Shown here: one piece after another, positions 1 through 7,013 of the stretch | How positions within the stretch are numbered: position 1 is the first letter of the stretch | Layout: the number at the start of each line of letters is the position of its first letter | Source: an uncultured Rhodocyclaceae bacterium | GTDB lineage: Bacteria; Pseudomonadota; Gammaproteobacteria; Burkholderiales; Rhodocyclaceae | NCBI GenBank assembly: GCA_903950295.1 | Contig: CAJBAP010000090.1 | Location: 1-8,276, forward strand | Reading direction: 5' to 3' | DNA: 8,276 nt | Program-made: the position numbers and the translations under genes | Notes under the pieces: generated by a model | What the model was told of the DNA's origin: nothing | The model's input: only the letters and a program-made list of their open reading frames with translations | Database searches by the model: none

Positions 1-45
1 CTTCTAAGCCGGGGGTTGTGAGTTCGAGTCTCGCCGGGCGGACCA
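1..45 (+). tRNA. tRNA-Arg (anticodon TCT), 3' part only
   Basis: Window-edge fragment of a tRNA; the sequence begins at the first base of the anticodon loop. Seen: 7-base loop CTTCTAA (1-7) with the anticodon TCT at 3-5, which reads AGA/AGG arginine codons. The 3' strand of the anticodon stem is at 8-12, a 5-base variable loop at 13-17, and the T arm at 18-34 (GTGAG, loop TTCGAGT, CTCGC, with one T-G wobble pair). The 3' acceptor strand is at 35-41, the discriminator A at 42 and an encoded CCA at 43-45. The acceptor 5' strand, D arm and 5' anticodon strand lie outside the window, so acceptor and anticodon pairing cannot be checked. Together with tRNA-His downstream it looks like part of a tRNA cluster. 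Confidence 0.88.
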
Positions 46-90
46 AGATATTCGATAATGTCCGATTGTGTATATTAAGTTTTGAAACTG

Positions 91-123
91 GGCTGTGGTT
101 CAGTTGGAGTTGTTAGAGTCTCG
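91..123 (+). repeat. tRNA 5'-half-like remnant (acceptor strand plus D arm)
   Basis: This stretch in the spacer matches the 5' part of the tRNA-His gene downstream. GGCTGT (91-96) and TCAGTTGG (100-107) are identical to 209-214 and 218-225, with mismatches at 97 and 99 (A to G and C to T). A 6-base insertion AGTTGT (108-113), which looks like a slipped copy of the preceding AGTTGG, follows. TAGAGTC (114-120) is then identical to 226-232. No anticodon arm, T arm or acceptor 3' strand follows, so it cannot fold as a tRNA. It is best read as a degenerate partial copy. Because D-arm sequence is shared by many tRNAs, the donor could be another tRNA (for example Ala or Val) rather than His. Confidence 0.5.
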
Positions 124-205
124 AAATTTGATAGCGATACTCATGTCTCTAGTTGCTTGGTATTATTCGTAACTGATGCAAGTTAGTAGATAGATTTTTC
201 ACGGT

Positions 206-282
206 GGTGGCTGTAGCTCAGTTGGTAGAGTCCGGGATTGTGATTCCCGTTGTCGTGGGTTCGAGCCCCATCAGCCACCCCA
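206..282 (+). tRNA. tRNA-His (anticodon GTG)
   Basis: Complete cloverleaf read by eye. Acceptor 207-213 pairs fully with 272-278. G206 is the histidine-specific G-1 and faces C279 (position 73), the identity pair recognised by HisRS. The D stem is 216-219 with 228-231; its outer pair is a G-T wobble where E. coli has G-C. The anticodon stem 233-237 pairs with 245-249, with five Watson-Crick pairs. The anticodon GTG is at 240-242 in the loop TTGTGAT. The variable loop is 250-254. The T stem 255-259 pairs with 267-271 (one G-T wobble), with loop TTCGAGC at 260-266. CCA is encoded at 280-282. The sequence closely resembles E. coli tRNA-His. It lies 61 bases upstream of recC. Confidence 0.97.
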
Positions 283-343
283 AATTCCCCCTCCCAATAT
301 TTTTATCCGCTGACTTGTTCAGACTGGATAGCATCGCTCGGTC

Positions 344-3300
344 ATGCTGCATCTTCATCTGAGCAATCGTCCCGATACCCTGGCCTTGGCGCTGGCGGCG
401 CTGATGCGTGCCGATCCGGTGCCTTTGCTTGAAACCGAGCATGTGGTTGCCTCGGCTACCGCCGTGTCGCGATGGTTGTCGTTTCGCCTTGCGGATGCTC
501 TGGGGATAGCGACGCAACTTGCCTTTCCGTTCCCGGCAGCTTTTGTCTGGCAGTTGTTTGGACGGGTGCTGCCAGATGTGGCGGCGGCCAATCCGTTCGA
601 CCGTGCTGCGATGCAATGGCGACTGTTGCGTTTGCTGCGCGCGAGTGATGCCCCGGCAGTACGGCGTTACCTTGCCGACGATGATGGCGTCAAGTTGCAT
701 GAACTGGCTGACAGGCTTGCCAGATTGTTTGAACGCTATCTCGTCGAGCGACCGGACTGGATGGTGGGATGGAATGCCGGAAAGCTTTTTGGGCTTGGGG
801 CGGATGAAATATGGCAGGCCAGTGCATGGCGTGCTCTGATGGGCGAACTGACGGGTATCGGCCCCGAACATCCGCGTGAGGGTTTCCTGGCGCGCCTGCG
901 TGAGTATCCACAGGCGCGTGCCCGCCTGCCCCGGCGCATCAGCCTGTTTGCCGTCGAATCGATGCCGGCGCTTTACTGGGATGTGTTTGTCGGCCTGGCC
1001 GAATGGATCGACCTGCATGTGTTCGTGCTGACGCCCAGCCGTGAGTATTGGGGTGACATCGAGCGTGCGCGCGCACGCTTGCGCATGGAGATAGAGAACC
1101 CGGAGGCTGCGTCCCTGTTCGATGTCGGACACCCTTTGCTGGCCTCGCTGGGGCGGGCGCGGCAAACTGCGGTGGTGCGTCTGGCTGACATCAGTTCGCA
1201 AATGGCCAGCAGGGAGCACCACTACTTCGTCGATCCACCGACGACTCTGCTCGGTGCGTTGCAGCGCGACATTCTCGAGTTGACCGTCAGCACTGCCGTC
1301 GCTGTGGATGACTCGCTGCAGGTCCATGCCTGCCATGGCGCGCTACGTGAAGCAGAAGTGTTGCACGATTGCTTGCTCGCCTTGTTCGAAACCTTGCCAG
1401 AACTACGGCCCGCAGACATCCTGATTCTCACCCCGGATATCGAAACGTATGCGCCGGCTGTCGAGGCGGTGCTGATGCATGCCGCTCATGGTCAGCGTAT
1501 TCCCTGCGCGGTAGCTGACCGACCCCTTGGCCAGTTGCTGTTATGGCGTTCTCTGCGGCGCGTGTTTACCGTGGCGGCAGGTGAACTCGACGCCGAAAGT
1601 GTCATGGCCTTGCTGGAGGAACCGGCTGTGGGCTGTGCTTTCGGCATTGACGCAAGCGAGCTGCCGCAGTTGCGCGACTGGATTGCGACGGCAGGGATTC
1701 GCTGGGGCGTGGATAGCCGGGCACGTGAGCGGCGTGGTTTGCCCGCGGATGAGGAACATACCTGGCGTGCGGGCTTGCAACGTCTGTTGCTGGGCGTGGC
1801 GATGCCCGATGTGCCGGAACGCCTGGTTGACGACGTGTTGCCCGTGGCGGGTATCGAGGGTGCACGTGCTGAATTGCTGGGGCGCTTCGCTGACTATGCG
1901 GATGCCCTGTTTGCTCTCGCAGAAAAAGTCGGCACTGGCGAGACGGCACAGGTACGGTCTGCCGCTGACTGGATAAGCATGCTGACCGAGGTGCTGGAAC
2001 GCTTTCTCGCTCCGCAAGAGGCGGAGGAAGGGCAAGTGCAGCAACTGCGTGAGGCACTTGCTACCTTGGCTGCCTTGGCACGCAAGGCGGATTGCGATGT
2101 TCTCCTGCCCTTGTCCGTAATGCTGCGCGAACTGGATGCACAGCTCGTCGAGCGCGCACCGGCGAAAGCCTTTGCTTCCGGGGCAGCGACGATCGCAGCT
2201 TTGCAGCCCGGACGGCCGGTGCCGTCGCGGGTGATCTGCCTGGTTGGCATGAATGACGGCACCTGGCCGCGACCGGTGGCACCGCTGAGCTTCGACCTCA
2301 TCGCGCAACATGCCCGGGCCGGCGATTACAACCGGCGCGGTGAGGAGCGGCATGCTTTTCTCGAAGTCCTGCTGTGTGCCGAAGACGCGCTGCTGATAAC
2401 GTATGCCGGACGCGATGTGCGCAGCAATGTCGAACTGCCACCGGCCGCACCGCTCGCCGAGTTGCTCGATACCCTGGCGGCCATGACGGGTGACACCGTG
2501 GCGCAGTTGGTCGTGCAGCACCCGTTGCAGCCTTTCAGTGCGGCTTATTTCGATCATGCCAATCCAGCGCTGTTCAGTTACGACGCGGAACATTGCGTGA
2601 CTAATAGCGTGCGTATGGCCAGCCCGTTTCTGGCAGCCGGCGGGCAAATTGAAGCGGCGGATATCGCTAGCGTGGAGCTTGATCGCTTGCAACGATTTAT
2701 CACGCACCCCGTGCGTTTCTATCTGCGTGAGCAATTGGGTATTCATCTCGAAGAAAGCGAGGAGTTGCTCGAAATTCACGAACCCTTTGTTGCCAGCAAG
2801 CTCGATAGTTATCGTCTGCGCGAAGCTTTCTTCCTTGCCTGCGGTGAGGGTGTGCCGCCGCAGGAGACCGTGCGTGTGCTGCGCGCCCGTGGCTGGCTGC
2901 CGCATGGTGTTGCCGGCGAGCTGGCCTGCACGGCTGCTTGCAACGAAGCACTGCCGCTATGGAAGACGGCACGCCCTTGGGCTGAAGCCGCAGTCATGCC
3001 GCCCTGCGAGGCCAGTTTTCACGATGGCCGAACCTGCTTGAGTGGCCGCCTTGACGGACTGTCGGCACAGGGCTTGTGGCGCGTGCGCTATGGCAAAGCC
3101 CGACCGCAAGATCTGTTGCGGCTATGGCTCGATCATCTGCTGCTGCAAGTTGCTGCCCCCGACGGAGTGGTGCGCCAGAGTGTGCTGGTGGCGCACGATG
3201 GCGTGACGACTCTGCCTCCTCAATCCCAGGCGGCCGAATATCTAACCGACTTGCTCGACGTTTATCGCGAGGGCCTGCGCGAGCCTGTGCCGTTCTACGC

Positions 3301-3523
3301 CAAAACTGCCTGGAGTTGGATGGGGCAGAAAGCCAACTGGCGCAGTGCGTGGGAAGGTTCGCCTTACCAGAAGATTACTGGTGAGTGCGACGACCCTTAT
3401 CTGCGTCTGGCGTTACGCGACCAGAGCGATGACCCGCTGGGTAAAAGTTTTCAACAGTGGGCAACGCGCATCTTCACTCCCCTGCGCACAGCCATGAAAA
3501 TGGAAAAAGTCGGTGATGGCTGA
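344..3523 (+). CDS. recC: RecBCD (exonuclease V) subunit RecC
   Basis: RecC (1059 aa; E. coli 1122 aa) is the structural, Chi-reading subunit of cytoplasmic RecBCD: it splits the duplex, guides each strand to RecB or RecD, and carries inactivated helicase-like and nuclease-like folds. No Walker A is present at the N-terminus, as expected. The start is well supported: MLHLHLSNRPDTL aligns residue for residue with E. coli MLRVYHSNRLDVL. Further family blocks are FPFPAAFVWQLF (about 61-72), YLVERPDW (about 134-141), the 325-380 block with REAEVLHD, GIRWGVD (451-457), HTWRAGL (472-478), LVGMNDG (633-639), GDYNRR (660-665) and HPVRFYL (788-794), the last opening the C-terminal nuclease-like part. 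No convincing Shine-Dalgarno precedes the ATG; only GGATAG lies about 14 bases upstream. The stop overlaps the recB start by 8 bases. Several positions equivalent to E. coli Chi-contact residues differ (see findings). Confidence 0.96.
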   Translation: MLHLHLSNRPDTLALALAALMRADPVPLLETEHVVASATAVSRWLSFRLADALGIATQLAFPFPAAFVWQLFGRVLPDVAAANPFDRAAMQWRLLRLLRASDAPAVRRYLADDDGVKLHELADRLARLFERYLVERPDWMVGWNAGKLFGLGADEIWQASAWRALMGELTGIGPEHPREGFLARLREYPQARARLPRRISLFAVESMPALYWDVFVGLAEWIDLHVFVLTPSREYWGDIERARARLRMEIENPEAASLFDVGHPLLASLGRARQTAVVRLADISSQMASREHHYFVDPPTTLLGALQRDILELTVSTAVAVDDSLQVHACHGALREAEVLHDCLLALFETLPELRPADILILTPDIETYAPAVEAVLMHAAHGQRIPCAVADRPLGQLLLWRSLRRVFTVAAGELDAESVMALLEEPAVGCAFGIDASELPQLRDWIATAGIRWGVDSRARERRGLPADEEHTWRAGLQRLLLGVAMPDVPERLVDDVLPVAGIEGARAELLGRFADYADALFALAEKVGTGETAQVRSAADWISMLTEVLERFLAPQEAEEGQVQQLREALATLAALARKADCDVLLPLSVMLRELDAQLVERAPAKAFASGAATIAALQPGRPVPSRVICLVGMNDGTWPRPVAPLSFDLIAQHARAGDYNRRGEERHAFLEVLLCAEDALLITYAGRDVRSNVELPPAAPLAELLDTLAAMTGDTVAQLVVQHPLQPFSAAYFDHANPALFSYDAEHCVTNSVRMASPFLAAGGQIEAADIASVELDRLQRFITHPVRFYLREQLGIHLEESEELLEIHEPFVASKLDSYRLREAFFLACGEGVPPQETVRVLRARGWLPHGVAGELACTAACNEALPLWKTARPWAEAAVMPPCEASFHDGRTCLSGRLDGLSAQGLWRVRYGKARPQDLLRLWLDHLLLQVAAPDGVVRQSVLVAHDGVTTLPPQSQAAEYLTDLLDVYREGLREPVPFYAKTAWSWMGQKANWRSAWEGSPYQKITGECDDPYLRLALRDQSDDPLGKSFQQWATRIFTPLRTAMKMEKVGDG
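3502..3506 (+). promoter_or_regulatory. ribosome binding site of recB, inside recC
   Basis: GGAAA at 3502-3506 lies 9 bases before ATG 3516 and 6 bases before the alternative GTG 3513. It is a moderate Shine-Dalgarno match embedded in the last codons of recC. With the overlapping stop it fits translational coupling of recC and recB. It does not by itself decide between the two adjacent starts. Confidence 0.45.
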
Positions 3524-6500
3524 ACGGCATTTCACCCCTCTCGCCAGCCCGTTCGAAGTGGCATTGACCGATACGCGTCTGCTGGAGGCCGGTGCCGGTA
3601 CGGGCAAGACCTGGACGATCACCGCGCTGGTGCTGCGCCTCTTGCTCGAGCAGGAGTTGGAGATTGGCCAGATTCTGGTGGTGACCTATACGCGGGCAGC
3701 CACCGGTGAGTTGCGTGGGCGCATTCGTGCGCGGCTGAGCGAAGCGCTGGCGGCGTGCATAGCGGGCGAATCGGCGGATGCCTATCTTCAGGCCCTGATC
3801 ACTCGCGTCGATACGCAACAGGCGCAGCTGCGGCTGCGATTGGCCATCGAAAGCTTTGACGAAGCGGCCATTTTCACTATCCACGGTTTTTGCCAGCGCG
3901 CATTGGCCGAAACGGCTTTTGCTGCGGGCTACGCGTTCGAGCACGAGTTGATTGCCGATCAGGGCGAGATGCTCGCCGCCATAGCGCGCGATGCCTGGCG
4001 CAAGGCGATGGCCGGGGCAACAGCGCATTGGGCCGGCTGGCTGATCAAAAGATTTGGTGGCCCGGAGGGGCTGGCAACACGAGTGAAAAATCATGTCGGA
4101 CGTATCGATGCGCAACTTGTGGCTCCGGCAGAGAATCAGCGTGCCGTTGCTGAGGACGCATTTGCCGTTGCTTATGCCCAGGCCCGTGTGCTTTGGCAGA
4201 GTGCCGGTGTTGATGTGCGGGCGTGGATCGAAACTGCTCGCCTGAATCAACGTACCTTTGCCCCGGCGAAGCTGGCCACGCATCTCGCATTGCTGGAGCA
4301 TTGCTTCACTGTGGCCGACCCACAATTTCCCCTGCCCGAGGCGGTGGCGTTTTTTGGGCTCGAGAAGATCGAAGCTGCCTATACGAAGGCCAGCCCGTCG
4401 GCCACGCATCCATTTTTTGCTGCTGTCGATGCCCTGCTGCAGGCGGCCGTCCACCTCGAAGTTGCTTTCGAACTGGCCAGCCGTCGTCTGCTGCACGACT
4501 TCCTGGGTGTGGCGCGCGATGAGCTCTCTGCGCGAAAACGTCATGCCGGCCAGCAGTCCTACGATGACTTGCTCGCCGATCTGGCACGGGCGCTGCAAGG
4601 GCCGGGTGGGGCGAGCCTGGCGCAAAGTCTGCGCCAGCGTTACCGGGCAGCGCTGGTCGATGAATTTCAGGATACTGATCCGCTGCAACTGGCTATCTTT
4701 TCCGGCATCTTCGGTGAGGCAGATCACCCGTTGGTATTCGTCGGTGACCCCAAGCAGGCGATCTATGGTTTTCGCGGTGCCGATATATTTGCCTATCTTG
4801 CGGCACGCCGGCAGGCCGATACCGGCTATGCCTTGCTGGAAAACCGGCGTTCTGATCCGGCCTTGCTGGCGGCCGTCAATTGCCTGTTTGAACGCCCCCA
4901 TCCTTTCCTGCTCGATGGCCTGACGTTCGAGCCGGCCATTCCGGCACAGATGACCCGGCAGGAATGCCGCATCGACGATGCGGCTGCACCGCTGACGCTG
5001 TGGACGATGATGCAGCCAGCCGGTACCAAGAGCTTCACAAAAGACAGCGCGCTCGATATGGCAGCGGCGGCAGTCGCGTCCGACATCGCGCGCCTGCTTG
5101 CCTTGGCGGCTGACGGGAGGGCATGCCTTGGTCCGCGTGCGCTGGGTGGTGGCGACATTGCGGTGCTGGTGCGCAAGCACCATCAGGGTGAAGCAGTACG
5201 ATCTGCGCTGGCGCGGCGAGGCATCGCCAGTGTCAGCATGGGGGGCGGTAGCGTCTGGCAAAGCGACGAGGCCATCGAAGTCGAGCGCCTGTTGCTGGCT
5301 GTTGCTGCGCCCACGCGCGCCGGCCTGGTGCGGGCTGCCCTGGCCACGGTGCTGCTGGGGGCAGATGCGGCCCAGCTGCTGTCATGGTCAAGTGACGAAC
5401 CCGCCTGGAGTGAACGCCAGGGCTGTTTTCATGACGATTTGCTGTTGTTCCGCGAACGGGGTTTCATGGCCATGTGGCGTCGCTTGTTGCGGCGCGAAAA
5501 TGTCGTCGCACGGGTATTGGCACAACCCGACGGCGAGCGACGCCTGACGAATTATCGTCATCTGGCCGAGTTGCTCCAGGCGGCGGAGCATGCCGGTACG
5601 CTCGATATCGAAGCGCTGGCACGCTACCTGGTTCGCGCCCGTGAGGGTGCCGAGGCCGAGGAGAACCAGTTGCGGCTCGAAAGTGATGCCCAGTTGGTGC
5701 GTATTGTCACCATTCATGCCGCCAAAGGCTTGCAGTACCCGATCGTCTACTGCCCATTTCTCTGGCATGGCCCAGAGGCGGACAGCCAGCGGTGGCCGGT
5801 GCTGGCGCATCTGCGTGCCGATCGTGAAGAGGACGCCGGTGGTGAAGCAGGTCATGCCTGTCTCGATTTCGGATCACCGCAGATCGATGAGTTGCGTGGG
5901 CAGGCTGATCGTGAAGACGTCGCCGAGGAATTGCGCCTCGCCTATGTGGCGCTGACCCGCGCCGAGCACCGCTGTATCGTTACCTGGGGCAAGGTCAATA
6001 ATTGTGCGCGATCTCCTCTGGCGTGGTTGTTGTTCGGGCCGCGCGCGGGCGAGGATTTCGCTTTCGCTGAATGGCTGACAAAACTCGACGAAGCTGCATT
6101 GTTCGGCAAACTGCAACTGCTGGCGGCAGGTCTGAAAGGTGCTCTGTCGGTTGTGCCCGTACCCGAGGCCAACGTCACCATGCCCGCATTGCCAGTGCCT
6201 GTCGCGCCTGCATTGGCGCCGCGTCCATTCAATGCTGCAATTCCTGCGCCCTGGCGGGTCAGCAGCTTTTCCGCCCTGGCGGCACGCTTGGATGACGACG
6301 AGGCACCGGATCGCGATGCCATTGCCACAAATATTCCCCATAGTGCCGTACCGCCAGCGCCGACTTTTTCTTCCGGTTTTACGCGCCTGTTCGATTTCCC
6401 GCGCGGTACCCGTGCTGGCAGCTGCCTGCATGCACTGCTGGAACGCGTCGATTTTCAGGGACGGATTCCGGTAGAACCTCTGGCTACTGCCGTGCTGGAT

Positions 6501-7013
6501 GAGTTTGGCTATCCGCAGGAGTGGCAGTCGGTGCTGACGCGCATGGTTGCCGACGTCGTTGCCACGCCGCTTGACGGTGATGGCTTATGTCTGGCGCAGC
6601 TTGCCCGCGATGTACGTCTGATCGAACTGGAATTTACTTTTCCACTCGCTTCGGCTGCGGGGCGGGCGGGCTACATGAAGGGCTTTATCGATCTGGTGTT
6701 TCGCCATGCCGGGCGTTGGTACATCGTCGATTACAAGTCGAACTGGCTCGGTGATCGCGCCGAAGATTACGCGCCAGCACAGCTTGCCGTCGCCATGCAC
6801 GCCCACCGCTACGACCTGCAATTGCGCATCTATGCCGCAGCCTTGAAGCGCGCACTGGCGCTGCGCGAGCCTGACCTCGACTGGGCAGAAGCCTTCGGTG
6901 GTGTGTTCTACCTGTTCCTGCGTGGCATGGGTCCGTCATCCACCGCCGGGGTGTATTTCGCGCGTCCGGACGATCGGGAAATCGATACTTTTCTGGTAGG
7001 ACAAAGCGCATGA
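3516..7013 (+). CDS. recB: RecBCD (exonuclease V) subunit RecB
   Basis: RecB (1165 aa from this ATG; E. coli 1180) is the 3'-5' SF1A helicase and only nuclease of RecBCD, and loads RecA after Chi. Helicase motifs seen: Walker A AGAGTGKT (25-32, K31); VVTYTRAATGELRGR (55-69); FTIHGFCQR (120-128); Walker B VDEFQDTDP (381-389); GDPKQAIYGFRGAD (410-423); NRRS (443-446); VTIHAAKGLQYP (731-742); YVALTRAEH (810-818). A Pro/Val/Ala-rich linker at about 860-895 matches the helicase-nuclease tether. Nuclease domain: H972 in CLHALLE, acidic ELEF near 1037-1040, D1059 in GFIDLVF, and D1072/K1074 in DYKSNWLG, equivalent to E. coli H956, D1067, D1080 and K1082. The catalytic set is therefore complete. ATG 3516 is preferred; the in-frame GTG 3513 would add one residue. 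The last base pairs overlap recD (ATGA). The stretch before GFIDLVF is shorter than in E. coli, and motif V has two unusual residues. Confidence 0.97.
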   Translation: MAERHFTPLASPFEVALTDTRLLEAGAGTGKTWTITALVLRLLLEQELEIGQILVVTYTRAATGELRGRIRARLSEALAACIAGESADAYLQALITRVDTQQAQLRLRLAIESFDEAAIFTIHGFCQRALAETAFAAGYAFEHELIADQGEMLAAIARDAWRKAMAGATAHWAGWLIKRFGGPEGLATRVKNHVGRIDAQLVAPAENQRAVAEDAFAVAYAQARVLWQSAGVDVRAWIETARLNQRTFAPAKLATHLALLEHCFTVADPQFPLPEAVAFFGLEKIEAAYTKASPSATHPFFAAVDALLQAAVHLEVAFELASRRLLHDFLGVARDELSARKRHAGQQSYDDLLADLARALQGPGGASLAQSLRQRYRAALVDEFQDTDPLQLAIFSGIFGEADHPLVFVGDPKQAIYGFRGADIFAYLAARRQADTGYALLENRRSDPALLAAVNCLFERPHPFLLDGLTFEPAIPAQMTRQECRIDDAAAPLTLWTMMQPAGTKSFTKDSALDMAAAAVASDIARLLALAADGRACLGPRALGGGDIAVLVRKHHQGEAVRSALARRGIASVSMGGGSVWQSDEAIEVERLLLAVAAPTRAGLVRAALATVLLGADAAQLLSWSSDEPAWSERQGCFHDDLLLFRERGFMAMWRRLLRRENVVARVLAQPDGERRLTNYRHLAELLQAAEHAGTLDIEALARYLVRAREGAEAEENQLRLESDAQLVRIVTIHAAKGLQYPIVYCPFLWHGPEADSQRWPVLAHLRADREEDAGGEAGHACLDFGSPQIDELRGQADREDVAEELRLAYVALTRAEHRCIVTWGKVNNCARSPLAWLLFGPRAGEDFAFAEWLTKLDEAALFGKLQLLAAGLKGALSVVPVPEANVTMPALPVPVAPALAPRPFNAAIPAPWRVSSFSALAARLDDDEAPDRDAIATNIPHSAVPPAPTFSSGFTRLFDFPRGTRAGSCLHALLERVDFQGRIPVEPLATAVLDEFGYPQEWQSVLTRMVADVVATPLDGDGLCLAQLARDVRLIELEFTFPLASAAGRAGYMKGFIDLVFRHAGRWYIVDYKSNWLGDRAEDYAPAQLAVAMHAHRYDLQLRIYAAALKRALALREPDLDWAEAFGGVFYLFLRGMGPSSTAGVYFARPDDREIDTFLVGQSA
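6998..7001 (+). promoter_or_regulatory. ribosome binding site of recD, inside recB
   Basis: AGGA at 6998-7001 (context GGTAGGAC) lies 8 bases before the recD ATG, a good Shine-Dalgarno core at near-ideal spacing. It supports ATG 7010 as the recD start even though the start codon overlaps the recB stop codon. Confidence 0.6.

Noticed and set aside
159..205. Possible promoter for tRNA-His (TTATTC at 163-168 with TAGATA at 187-192)
   Set aside because: Both hexamers match the sigma-70 consensus poorly, AT-rich spacers give such pairs easily, and tRNA-His may be co-transcribed with tRNA-Arg.
298..305. T run (300-304) after tRNA-His as a terminator
   Set aside because: No stable GC-rich hairpin precedes it apart from the tRNA itself, so a rho-independent terminator is not supported.
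250..432. Short + strand frame of 60 codons overlapping tRNA-His and the start of recC
   Set aside because: It begins inside the tRNA and runs through recC in another frame, with no ribosome-binding site and no homology.
218..1336. Long minus-strand reading frame (372 codons) whose C-terminus reads WLMGLEPTTTGITIPDSTN
   Set aside because: Its end is the reverse complement of the tRNA-His gene, a known kind of spurious database protein (MGLEPTTTGIT...), and the rest is antisense to recC. It has no recognisable domain.
3184..3191. Perfect E. coli Chi octamer GCTGGTGG on the + strand in recC
   Set aside because: Only one copy was found in either orientation, which is not surprising by chance in 8 kb of GC-rich DNA, and the RecC Chi pocket differs from that of E. 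coli.
3474..5261. 595-codon minus-strand frame opposite recB, and a similar 454-codon frame at 1541-2905 opposite recC
   Set aside because: Shadow frames made by GC-rich codon use of the sense genes. The proteins are rich in R, Q and H without domain patterns, while the sense strand encodes unmistakable RecB and RecC.
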